A DNA stretch of 9,694 bases, taken from BM714 sp964644525 (GTDB lineage: Bacteria; Bacillota; Clostridia; Peptostreptococcales; BM714). The notes below the pieces were generated by a model. It did no database searches, was not told the origin of the DNA, and worked only from the letters and a program-made list of their open reading frames with translations. Positions 1-6,768 of the stretch are shown piece after piece; the stretch's first letter is position 1, and every line of letters starts with the position of its first letter. Location of the stretch: NCBI GenBank assembly GCA_964644525.1, contig CAZXWC010000061.1:1-9694 (forward strand), written 5' to 3'. A program made the translations under genes and the position numbers.

Positions 1-196
1 CTTACAAATTATTACACCTTAATAAAATTGTCTAGTTTAGTGTTGACATTCCAGTGTATCATTTAAGCAGTTCATAGTGTTATGCCCCCTGTAATTGGTT
101 ATTTTGTGGTGATCTAATTATATTACAGTTGGTTGCGCACTATGGACTTTTTTATTGGTTCAATTTGATTTTACAATTAAGCCTTTACACTAGCAT
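1..196. other. AT-rich intergenic DNA, nothing recognised
   Basis: All six frames carry early stop codons, so I see no coding region or end of a gene here. A perfect TTGACA lies at 43-48, but no -10-like hexamer sits 16-18 bases downstream of it. The stretch is AT-rich and has no strong hairpin or tandem repeat that I can see. It forms the distal upstream region of the BCCT transporter gene. Confidence 0.5.
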
Positions 197-225
197 TTGC
201 AAATTTAATGCTCGTATATTATAAT
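197..225 (+). promoter_or_regulatory. Candidate distal promoter of the BCCT gene
   Basis: TTGCAA at 197-202 matches the -35 consensus at 4 of 6 positions. It is followed by a 17-base spacer and a perfect TATAAT at 220-225. Transcription would start near 232, giving a leader of almost 300 bases before the chosen BCCT start at 529. That leader would include the hairpin at 389-434. Promoter activity is inferred from hexamer match and spacing only. Confidence 0.45.
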
Positions 226-350
226 ACTGATTAGTGTCAAATCTGAAAACGGAAGTATATGTGTTGAGTAATTGATTGGTGAGACCTAAGATTCGATTGC
301 AGCATGGGTTTTATATAGTGTAATTGAACAGCATTAGGCGTATTATAGAA

Positions 351-359
351 TGGTATAAT
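351..359 (+). promoter_or_regulatory. Candidate proximal extended -10 promoter
   Basis: A perfect TATAAT at 354-359 is preceded by TGG at 351-353, which fits the extended -10 form TGnTATAAT. No good -35 hexamer is present at the right distance, but extended -10 promoters can do without one. The element ATTATA at 342-347 mirrors TATAAT across 6 bases, so a dyad overlaps the box. Transcription would start near 366, just ahead of the hairpin at 389-434. Confidence 0.4.
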
Positions 360-388
360 GCAGCATCATAAAAATTGATGTGAAAAAC

Positions 389-434
389 AAATATTCTAAC
401 GCTTCACTTTCATGGAGGCGTTGGAATATTTTTT
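389..434 (+). terminator. Leader terminator / possible attenuator
   Basis: Bases 389-402 pair with 418-431 to form a 14-bp stem with a single G-U pair. Three more pairs are possible at the top of the 15-base loop. The 3' arm runs into six T residues at 429-434, and an A-rich stretch precedes the 5' arm. This is the form of an intrinsic terminator on the plus strand. No gene precedes it inside the window, while two candidate promoters lie just upstream and the BCCT start is about 95 bases downstream. It may therefore be an attenuator of the transporter gene or the end of a short leader RNA. I recognise no known riboswitch class in the sequence before it. Confidence 0.6.
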
Positions 435-528
435 GCACAAATGCGAGGCAAATTATTGTTGCAAGCAAATATGGATCCGGATTGAGCGCAATTATTATAA
501 TATAATCATTTTGAAAGGATGGGTATGT

Positions 529-2151
529 ATGGAAAATAGGAATATGACGAAGAAACTCTTTGACAGAAACTTCGTTAAATGGGGATTTGACATGAATTTG
601 TTCGTGTCGCTTGTATCTGCTGTTTTGGTTCTTTTTTTTATAGGCTTTACTTTGTTGCGACCAAATTTTGCGGCAGAGACTTTTGGGTCCATAAACGCGT
701 TTTTGAACTTGAAATTCAATTGGCTGTTCGTTGGTACTGTGAATGCATCGCTGGTATTTTTAATTGTAATTGGATTGTCGAAATTGGGAAAAATACGTTT
801 GGGGGGTTTCAATGCCAAACCGGAATACAGCACTTTTTCATGGTATGCCATGCTTTTTAGTGCAGGAATCGGTATCGGTATTTTTTTCTACGGTGTAGCC
901 GAGCCAATTTATCACCTGTCAATTCCAGATGCGTTGAAAAGCAGTTCCACTGTAGACAACTTTAAGATTATGTACCTACACTGGGGTGCTCACGCATGGT
1001 CATTATACGGTCTTGTTGCTGTTGGACTGGGTTATTTTACATTCAACAAAGGGTTGCCATTTTCATTCAGATCACTGTTTTATCCGATTATCAAGGACAA
1101 AGTATTTGGAATTTGGGGAGATATAATAGATACTTTCGCTGTATTGTCGGTACTATTCGGATTGGCGACATCCCTGGGTTTGGGTGCGCGTCAGATTAAT
1201 TCGGGACTCAATTATGTGTTTGGGATTGAAATAAGCTCATCTGTCCAAGTCATGTTGATAACTGGAATAACATTTTTAGCGACACTTTCTGTTGTGAGCG
1301 GTATTTCGAAAGGCATAAAATTCTTGAGCCAGGCGAACACAATACTAAGTTCTGTATTTTTGTTGTTTATTTTGTTTATTGGACCGACAGGGTATGTATT
1401 GTCGACATATTTGAGCAGTATCGGAATATACCTGAGGGAATTTGCGCATATAGGCTTGTTTACTGGGACTGATCCCAATGATATTGCCTGGCAAGGGGGC
1501 TGGACAATTTTCTATTGGGCTTGGTGGGTATCGTGGACACCGTTTGTGGGAACTTTTATCGCCAGAATTTCGAAAGGAAGAACAATCAAGGAAATTGCTA
1601 TTGGTACAGTGGTGCTTCCTACCATAATCATTACTTTGGCAATGACCATTTTGGGCGCAACGGGTGTGTACTTGAATCAGGCGAGTGGCGGCGCTATTTC
1701 TGATGCGGTTAATGCCAATATTTCCACATCAATGTTTGAAATGCTGAAGTATCTGATTAGCTCGGGAGTATTGAAGATGTTCATGTATTGCATTGCGATT
1801 ATAGCCATAGTACTGTTTTTCGTTACAAGCAGCGATTCGGGATCTTTGGTAGTCGACAACCTTACAAGCAGCGGGAAAGAGGATTCCCCCAAAACACAGC
1901 GTGTCTTTTGGGCGGTCATGGAAGGCGTAATTGCCATGTCTGTATTGTTAATTGGCGGGGAACCGGCTTTGAAGACTCTTCAGTCGGCTGTTGTCATTAC
2001 CGGCTTCCCTTTTGCAATTTTGCTGATCATAATGATGTTTTCGCTCACGAAGGAATTGAACCAAAGTTACAGGAAATATGATTACAACAGGGTGGTAAAG
2101 TTGAAGAGAAGACTTGATAAAATGTCAGCGGATGTAAAGTACAAGCGCTGA
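529..2151 (+). CDS. BCCT-family betaine/carnitine/choline-type transporter
   Basis: This is a secondary transporter for a trimethylammonium compound, most likely glycine betaine, in the cytoplasmic membrane; length is 540 residues. The BCCT signature is clear at residues 325-352 (WTIFYWAWWVSW, then ARISKGRTIKE). The aromatic box known from BetP is present with matching spacing: W152, W157 and Y160 in one helix and W333 in the signature helix. The helix-3 glycine motif reads GIGIG at 113-117, where BetP has GMGIG. F430, T433 and S434 align with Na2-site residues of BetP, so Na+ coupling is likely (inference). The C-terminal 30 residues are basic. I chose ATG at 529 because AAAGGA lies 9 bases upstream; the in-frame ATG at 412 lies in the loop of the leader hairpin and would add 39 atypical residues. 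The gene stands alone, and its substrate is not decided by neighbours. Confidence 0.93.
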   Translation: MENRNMTKKLFDRNFVKWGFDMNLFVSLVSAVLVLFFIGFTLLRPNFAAETFGSINAFLNLKFNWLFVGTVNASLVFLIVIGLSKLGKIRLGGFNAKPEYSTFSWYAMLFSAGIGIGIFFYGVAEPIYHLSIPDALKSSSTVDNFKIMYLHWGAHAWSLYGLVAVGLGYFTFNKGLPFSFRSLFYPIIKDKVFGIWGDIIDTFAVLSVLFGLATSLGLGARQINSGLNYVFGIEISSSVQVMLITGITFLATLSVVSGISKGIKFLSQANTILSSVFLLFILFIGPTGYVLSTYLSSIGIYLREFAHIGLFTGTDPNDIAWQGGWTIFYWAWWVSWTPFVGTFIARISKGRTIKEIAIGTVVLPTIIITLAMTILGATGVYLNQASGGAISDAVNANISTSMFEMLKYLISSGVLKMFMYCIAIIAIVLFFVTSSDSGSLVVDNLTSSGKEDSPKTQRVFWAVMEGVIAMSVLLIGGEPALKTLQSAVVITGFPFAILLIIMMFSLTKELNQSYRKYDYNRVVKLKRRLDKMSADVKYKR

Positions 2152-2152
2152 C

Positions 2153-2190
2153 AAAATGATTGAATTTTTTCTCCGGCATTTAATCATTTT
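2153..2190 (+). terminator. AT-rich hairpin after BCCT stop, possible weak terminator
   Basis: Bases 2153-2165 pair with 2178-2190 as a 13-bp stem with one G-U pair, starting two bases after the BCCT stop codon. The loop is 12 bases and T-rich. The 3' arm ends in TTTT, but no separate U-tract follows and the stem is AT-rich. It may serve as a weak terminator or a 3'-end stabiliser of the transporter mRNA. Confidence 0.4.
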
Positions 2191-2193
2191 ACA

Positions 2194-2219
2194 ATCCCCC
2201 GAAGTTATCTGCGGGGGGT
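2194..2219. repeat. GC-rich inverted repeat
   Basis: ATCCCCCG at 2194-2201 pairs with CGGGGGGT at 2212-2219, giving 8 bp with one G-T pair around a 10-base loop. No U-run follows on either strand, so it is not a classical terminator. Together with the hairpin just before it, it makes a double-hairpin 3' region for the BCCT gene. Confidence 0.4.
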
Positions 2220-2298
2220 GAATGCAACTATACCGAATGATTTGCTGCAAAGGAATGCCTTATAAAAATGGAATTTCTATCTGTCTTACTTTATAAAC

Positions 2299-2327
2299 TT
2301 CATTTTTTCTTATATTTCTTGTATAAT
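2299..2327 (+). promoter_or_regulatory. Candidate promoter of the small membrane protein
   Basis: A perfect TATAAT lies at 2322-2327. The hexamer TTCATT at 2299-2304, 17 bases upstream, matches the -35 consensus at only 3 positions. Transcription would begin near 2334, just before the ribosome binding site AAAGGAG of the gene at 2357. The short distance and the isolated gene make this promoter plausible. Confidence 0.4.
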
Positions 2328-2356
2328 AAAAAGCAAATCGTCTAAAGGAGCAAATT

Positions 2357-2767
2357 ATGGAAAATACCAATATGATAATTATTATAGCAACGGCGCTTGC
2401 AGTCATTGTCGCGGCCATAGCGGCATACCATTACAAGAAGAAAAATTTGAACAAACTATTCGAACAGGCTTACGATTCTTCAAAACAAGTGCCAAAGCAA
2501 AAGAAAAACAGTTTTTTGTTGCTTATGTTTATGGAATCCGTATCCGCATCGATGAAAAAAACTAAATCATCTGCCAACGTCAATAAGCTTAACAATCCAA
2601 AATATCTTGAAATCCAATTGATACAAATGACAAAAATCATTAAAAGCGGTACAAAGGGCAAAGACAAAAAGACTAAAAGAGCTCTTAGGCTTTTGAAGGA
2701 TTACCAGGCATGGGAAGTGAAAAAGAATTCTGATGATGTCAAATCAAAGAAAAATAAAACGACATAG
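2357..2767 (+). CDS. Small basic membrane-anchored protein, function unknown
   Basis: I do not recognise the family of this 136-residue protein. Residues 5-25 form one hydrophobic helix, followed by a tail very rich in lysine, so the protein is probably anchored by its N-terminus with a strongly basic cytoplasmic domain. The topology is inferred from the positive residues directly after the helix. The helix lacks a lipobox cysteine or an obvious signal-peptidase site, so a retained anchor is more likely than secretion. The tail contains two moderately hydrophobic segments, near residues 53-64 and 84-96. A good Shine-Dalgarno sequence, AAAGGAG, lies 6 bases before the ATG. The gene has its own candidate promoter and terminator, so it is probably monocistronic. 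A coding gene is supported by these signals rather than by homology. Confidence 0.75.
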   Translation: MENTNMIIIIATALAVIVAAIAAYHYKKKNLNKLFEQAYDSSKQVPKQKKNSFLLLMFMESVSASMKKTKSSANVNKLNNPKYLEIQLIQMTKIIKSGTKGKDKKTKRALRLLKDYQAWEVKKNSDDVKSKKNKTT

Positions 2768-2774
2768 AAATTTA

Positions 2775-2807
2775 AAAGCACTGGCTTATAAAGATAGCCG
2801 GTGCTTT
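2775..2807. terminator. Bidirectional terminator between convergent genes
   Basis: Bases 2775-2785 (AAAGCACTGGC) pair with 2797-2807 (GCCGGTGCTTT) as an 11-bp stem with one G-U pair and an 11-base loop. It starts eight bases after the stop codon of the gene at 2357 and lies 24 bases beyond the minus-strand stop at 2832. The A/T-flanked stem suits termination in both directions, although the T-runs are short. Confidence 0.65.
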
Positions 2808-2831
2808 CTGCATTATTTCAGATATATAGAA

Positions 2832-4295
2832 CTAATCCATTTCAATTATGGCATATTCGCCTGCAGGGATTCGCTTAAGCGTTCCCCATCCGTGCCCCTC
2901 GCCGGAATGGAACAATATCCACTCCCCTATACTGCTTGGGTGTTCAATGGATGCGTCGCCTGTTATCTTTTCGGACAGGCCTCCGTCAAGGCCAATTCTG
3001 TAAAGTCCCTTGCCCGGGTATCCGACATCTTCGCTTTTCAATGAATAATATATGGAATTTCCCGCGACAATGAATTTTGACAGGGTCCTGTCAACCAGTT
3101 TTTCAGGGCTGCCGCCTTCTCCAAGCCGGTATTTGTAGAGATTGGAATCACGCCTGTCGGTATAATAAAGCGTATCGCCTTTCTTTACCAAGTCATAGGG
3201 CAGTATATTGGCTACCAACCTTACATCGTTCCCGTCTGTGTCCATGCTTTCCAGCACTCCCTGGCCGTCTTTTTCATGGCTGAAATATATGCGGCCGTCA
3301 TAGATGGAGAAGTCTCCTATTTCTTTGTTGCTGATGGCTTGGAGATTCTTTCCGTTTATGTCCATCTTGTACAATCTGTAGCGATCGGAATGGCTTATGA
3401 AATATATCCAGTTGTCCATAAGATGGACGTCAAGCAGGTAACCCATGGAGTAGATGGTTTCCTGCCCGCTGCCGTCGGATTTCATTCTGTTCATGGTCTT
3501 GCCGCTTGTGAAAAAAATCCATTCACCGGCGGTGTTCAGATAGCTCATGCCTGTGCCGCCGCGCTTGTCGATCAAAGCAATCTCGTTTTTGAAATCCTTG
3601 TCGGAACGGCAAAGCTTGAGGTTTTCCTTTATGTAGAAGAAGTAGTCTTCGCTTTCAACGGCCCCGCCATAGCTGTTAAGGTTGCCTTCCGTGTTGCCGG
3701 GAAGTCCTGTTTCCTCAAGATCGAGTATGGCGACGTTCCTTGTTTTGTATTCGTCAATTCTTATTTTCAAATCTTTTACGAGACCGTATTCTAATAAGAC
3801 GGGAACAAGCAGCATTATTGTCAAGACAATGTAAGCGGCGATTCGTACGGATCTTCTCTCCCACAGAGTTCTCTTGCCATCAATAAGAGCCTTAAGCCTT
3901 TTTATGTATGCCTTGGCTCCGACAAGTCGGACTCTGCTTCCGGACATGTCGACCGAAACATGTTCTCTCCAAATGAGGTTGTAGAGCATGTCGAATCTGG
4001 GTCTTAAAACCATGCTTTCTTCGCTTTCGCTAACTGTTTCCCAAAGGGACGATTCCAGCTTGTTTTTAAAGCTTGCGGTGAAATCTTCTGAAGCCTTTAT
4101 TCCGGTTTCAATTACGCTTGGCACATAATGGTGAGAAGATGCGGCGCTGAAAAGCGGCAAAAAATAAAGCGCAAACCGCCAGTTTACAGCTATGTTAAAT
4201 ACGTTTTTATAGACCAGCAATAAAAGGGCTATTGGAATCGCAAATATGACCAGCAGTTTCATGGTTACCTTTGCGTATGGTTTAATTTTGTTCAT
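2832..4295 (-). CDS. Membrane-anchored DUF5050-like beta-propeller protein
   Basis: This 487-residue protein has an N-terminal membrane region and a C-terminal repeat domain. Hydrophobic segments lie at residues 13-29, about 40-54 (weaker) and 150-170, with a soluble stretch between them. The C-terminal part has seven strand motifs starting near 217, 259, 296, 335, 375, 414 and 459. Several read WIYF or IYYS and are followed by LYK or LYR and then a DGxG-type turn. This pattern resembles DUF5050 / LRP-like propellers, which often bind ligands or cell-wall material; no enzyme motif is visible. I chose the start at 4295 because AGAGGA lies 8 bases upstream; an ATG six codons earlier (4313) lacks a ribosome binding site. 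The gene is monocistronic with its own promoter and is divergent from the HD-GYP gene. The repeat domain is probably extracytoplasmic (inference). Its function is unknown. Confidence 0.85.
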   Translation of the reverse strand: MNKIKPYAKVTMKLLVIFAIPIALLLLVYKNVFNIAVNWRFALYFLPLFSAASSHHYVPSVIETGIKASEDFTASFKNKLESSLWETVSESEESMVLRPRFDMLYNLIWREHVSVDMSGSRVRLVGAKAYIKRLKALIDGKRTLWERRSVRIAAYIVLTIMLLVPVLLEYGLVKDLKIRIDEYKTRNVAILDLEETGLPGNTEGNLNSYGGAVESEDYFFYIKENLKLCRSDKDFKNEIALIDKRGGTGMSYLNTAGEWIFFTSGKTMNRMKSDGSGQETIYSMGYLLDVHLMDNWIYFISHSDRYRLYKMDINGKNLQAISNKEIGDFSIYDGRIYFSHEKDGQGVLESMDTDGNDVRLVANILPYDLVKKGDTLYYTDRRDSNLYKYRLGEGGSPEKLVDRTLSKFIVAGNSIYYSLKSEDVGYPGKGLYRIGLDGGLSEKITGDASIEHPSSIGEWILFHSGEGHGWGTLKRIPAGEYAIIEMD

Positions 4296-4401
4296 GGCAA
4301 GCTTCCTCTTCATATTTTTTGATATCGGATGGACAAGACTTACAATGGCCAGGCTTCGGAAAATTTAGATCAAAAACATATATTGGCATCAAGCCACCCC
4401 T

Positions 4402-4430
4402 ATTATAGTCCTAAAACATATGAATGTAAA
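4402..4430 (-). promoter_or_regulatory. Near-consensus promoter of the propeller gene
   Basis: Read on the minus strand, TTTACA (4430-4425) is a 5 of 6 match to the -35 box. A 17-base spacer follows and then a perfect TATAAT (4407-4402). Transcription would start near 4395, giving a leader of about 100 bases before the start at 4295. This is the best-matching promoter in the window. Confidence 0.6.
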
Positions 4431-4455
4431 ATTACCGAAAGCGGTAAAAACATTT

Positions 4456-4474
4456 AATGATAATAGATATCATT
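4456..4474. promoter_or_regulatory. Fur-family-like operator candidate
   Basis: AATGATA at 4456-4462 and TATCATT at 4468-4474 form a perfect 7-bp inverted repeat around 5 bases. The inner 15 bases at 4458-4472 match the Bacillus 7-1-7 Fur-box model TGATAATnATTATCA at 12 of 14 specified positions. The site overlaps the candidate -35 element of the HD-GYP gene, a place where a bound repressor would block transcription. AT-rich DNA can produce such a match by chance. Confidence 0.3.
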
Positions 4475-4492
4475 TGCATAATATGGTAAAAT
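4464..4492 (+). promoter_or_regulatory. Candidate promoter of the HD-GYP gene
   Basis: TAGATA at 4464-4469 matches the -35 consensus at 4 of 6 positions. After a 17-base spacer, TAAAAT at 4487-4492 matches the -10 at 5 of 6 positions and is preceded by TGG, an extended -10 element. Transcription would start near 4499. The Fur-like inverted repeat covers the -35. Confidence 0.45.
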
Positions 4493-4570
4493 ATAAAGAA
4501 ATAGATTTTCAGAATTACAAGCAATTGTCCGCGAACACAAATGTCTATCGATTATCGATTGGAGCAGGCA

Positions 4571-6490
4571 GTGGGGAAATTAATAAAGCACTTTTATTAT
4601 AATAAAAAAAAGATTTTGGTTTCCATTATTTTCGGTTTAATTGCTTTCGCCGTTAATTTTTTATCTTTTTCCATATATGAGCATGAAGGTATAAGAATAG
4701 ACATATTGATTGGGCTTTTGTTTCCAATGATTATTGCTATTGCCTGGGGATGGAGATATGGTTTGATTTCGGCTTTGGCTGGGGGATGCCAAACCATGTG
4801 GATCCTTTGGTATAATGACGGTTACGGAGTATTATATGCAGTTCCTGTATTTACATTATGGATAGTTTTTCATGGGATTGTTTCGGATTGCAATAAAAAA
4901 AACAAGAAAAGAGTATTGTGTCAGAATAAATACATTGCGGAGATTTTTTTCAGAGCAGTTGTTTCAATCGGTTTTTTCACAGTTTTCACTTTTCTGGTTT
5001 CACTCAATCCGCCGTTTTGGGATGGGAAAATATTAACAAATTCCATTTCTTATGAATGGCTTAAATTGGTAGTTTTAAAACACATACTTGAAGCTTATAT
5101 GATTCTTCTTTTTGCCGACTTATTATTGAGACTGAACATTATCAGAAAGCTTTTGGATATAAAGGAGCGAAGCGAGGACACGAGCTATATAATTGTTTAT
5201 TCAATTATTTTGGGAGTAATCATTTGGATTATCGATGCGGGAATAACAACAAAATATGCTTTGTTCCCCGGTAATAATTTTTTTGACAATTTGATACTTG
5301 ATGTGCAACCCCAATATGTAATATCCAGGACTGTTATTGTCGTTGCATTTGCGGTTATAGGTATACTGTGGTCAGATGCAATTGAAAAAAAGAATATAAG
5401 CAAAAGGGAATTGAAAAAACAGTACAACAAGGTTTCAGATATTTTGAAACTTACTTCAAGCATTGAAAAAGCAAAAGAAATGGAAGAAAAAGAATTTATG
5501 GCTGAGCTTTTGGATACAGCAATGGAAGTGATAGAAGAAGCGGACTATGGAATAGCTTATATATATGGAAAATACTATGCAAGGATTACAGCTGTTTCAG
5601 GCCATAACGATTCAATAGTCGACAAGAAGTACAGATATTTATTCAGACCCAGCGTATACAAAGATGTATATATAATTAAAGAATTCAAAAAAAATTTTAT
5701 GGAGAATCCCGATGAAAATGCAAAAAAAGTATTAAGCCGTATTGAAGAAGACAAGGAAACAATGATGGTGCTGTTGTCGTCGGAAGGTAAAAACGTGGCG
5801 AGTATCTGTTTGGGAATAGCAAAAGACAGCAATAAGGAATTCAGCAAAGAATCGATAGAATTGGCCGGATTGCTGAAAAATATTCCATCAGCCTTCTATA
5901 CATTAATAAGAGACTATGAATCTAAACAGGTTTTACATAAAAAACTGATTTCTTCTATAGTAAAAATTCTTGATTTGCACGATCCTTATACAAACGAGCA
6001 TTCAACAAATGTTGCAAATAAATCTGTTAAAATTGCTGAAGAAATGAAATTGGGATATGATAAAATCGAAAATGTCTACTGGGCGGCAATAGTGCATGAC
6101 ATAGGAAAAATACTTATACCTAAAGATATTTTAAACAAAAGGGGTAAACTTACAAAAGAGGAATATGAAATCGTAAAAAAACACCCTGTTTGGGGATATG
6201 AAACATTAAAGGAAGATGAAAGCCTCAGCAAACTGGCAAAATATGTTCTGCACCACCATGAAAGGTGGGATGGAAAAGGATATCCAGAAGGTTTGTCAGG
6301 AGAGAGCATTCCCATGGTTTCAAGAATAATTGCAGTGGCGGATGCATATGATGCGATGACAAGCGACAGAACTTACAGAAAGGCGCTTGGCAAGGATATT
6401 GCTTATAAAGAAATGTTCGGCAATTCAGGAACTCAATTTGATCCTGAAATAGTAGAAAAGTTTTTAAAAATTTTGGATTCAGAAACATAA
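4571..6490 (+). CDS. Membrane HD-GYP protein, predicted c-di-GMP phosphodiesterase
   Basis: It is predicted to hydrolyse cyclic di-GMP and so lower this second messenger. Residues 14-268 hold roughly seven or eight membrane helices with a GWRYG motif at 60-64. Residues 270-300 are charged and helical, and 300-445 look like a GAF-type sensor domain. The HD-GYP domain spans about 455-636. Its metal ligands are all present: H477, H509-D510 in HDIGK, H538, H562-H563 with E564, and D591, plus the GYP motif in DGKGYP. Tyr473 takes the place of the glutamate that supports a third metal in some HD-GYP enzymes, so a two-metal site is likely (inference). The start is uncertain: GTG at 4571 has GGAG 6 bases upstream and is preferred; ATG at 4541 would add 10 residues but has no ribosome binding site. 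The gene is monocistronic. Confidence 0.9.
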   Translation: MGKLIKHFYYNKKKILVSIIFGLIAFAVNFLSFSIYEHEGIRIDILIGLLFPMIIAIAWGWRYGLISALAGGCQTMWILWYNDGYGVLYAVPVFTLWIVFHGIVSDCNKKNKKRVLCQNKYIAEIFFRAVVSIGFFTVFTFLVSLNPPFWDGKILTNSISYEWLKLVVLKHILEAYMILLFADLLLRLNIIRKLLDIKERSEDTSYIIVYSIILGVIIWIIDAGITTKYALFPGNNFFDNLILDVQPQYVISRTVIVVAFAVIGILWSDAIEKKNISKRELKKQYNKVSDILKLTSSIEKAKEMEEKEFMAELLDTAMEVIEEADYGIAYIYGKYYARITAVSGHNDSIVDKKYRYLFRPSVYKDVYIIKEFKKNFMENPDENAKKVLSRIEEDKETMMVLLSSEGKNVASICLGIAKDSNKEFSKESIELAGLLKNIPSAFYTLIRDYESKQVLHKKLISSIVKILDLHDPYTNEHSTNVANKSVKIAEEMKLGYDKIENVYWAAIVHDIGKILIPKDILNKRGKLTKEEYEIVKKHPVWGYETLKEDESLSKLAKYVLHHHERWDGKGYPEGLSGESIPMVSRIIAVADAYDAMTSDRTYRKALGKDIAYKEMFGNSGTQFDPEIVEKFLKILDSET

Positions 6491-6594
6491 AATAGCAAGT
6501 TGATTGATATCGAAAACCTGGTGAGTGTTGAATTTATGAAACACATCGTTAAATAAAGGAACATAAAACAAGAAAAATAAATAATCAAGGATGA

Positions 6595-6624
6595 AAAAGC
6601 GGGCGTTCGGCCCGTTTTTGTTTT
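6595..6624 (+). terminator. Intrinsic terminator of the HD-GYP gene
   Basis: Bases 6595-6604 pair with 6610-6619: a CGGGC/GCCCG core closed by the loop GTTCG, extended outward by one G-U and four A-T pairs. The T-run TTTTTGTTTT at 6615-6624 follows. This is a textbook intrinsic terminator about 100 bases after the stop codon, and it separates the gene from the downstream oxidoreductase operon. Confidence 0.87.
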
Positions 6625-6651
6625 GGCATACATATTGCATTATTAATTAAT
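6623..6651 (+). promoter_or_regulatory. Weak candidate promoter of the 2-oxoacid oxidoreductase operon
   Basis: TTGGCA at 6623-6628 matches the -35 consensus at 5 of 6 positions and overlaps the tail of the preceding terminator. Seventeen bases on, ATTAAT at 6646-6651 matches the -10 at only 4 of 6, within the perfect palindrome ATTAATTAAT (6643-6652). Transcription would start near 6658, about 110 bases before the first gene. No better promoter is visible in this gap. Confidence 0.3.
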
Positions 6652-6768
6652 GAATTTAAACAGGAAAGGTAGACACATTTCTTGAATTTGTTAAAAAAGA
6701 AGAATTGTCACCGGATAAGGATTTTACCGTTCAATGAAACTAATAAAAAGAATGGGGGTATACAAAGC

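Noticed and set aside
43..71. Promoter from the perfect TTGACA at 43-48
   Set aside because: No -10-like hexamer lies at 16-18 bases; the nearest AT-rich hexamer is only 13 bases away.
90..127. Inverted pair TGTAAT / ATTACA
   Set aside because: Only six bases per arm in AT-rich DNA with a 26-base gap, and not linked to any promoter; expected by chance.
412..528. Longer N-terminus for the BCCT protein starting at ATG 412
   Set aside because: This ATG lies in the loop of the leader hairpin, has only a poorly placed purine stretch before it, and adds 39 cysteine-rich residues unlike the family; ATG 529 has a proper ribosome binding site.
3276..3794. Open frame of 172 codons on the plus strand inside the propeller gene
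   Set aside because: It is antisense to a gene with clear propeller repeats and start signals; its composition is that of a shadow frame.
4420..4602. Open frame of 60 codons on the plus strand
   Set aside because: It has no ribosome binding site, covers the promoter region of the HD-GYP gene, overlaps its start and has no recognisable protein pattern.
6682..6768. Longer ferredoxin subunit starting at TTG 6682
   Set aside because: The extra 29 residues are not part of the ferredoxin fold and no ribosome binding site precedes the TTG; ATG 6769 fits better.
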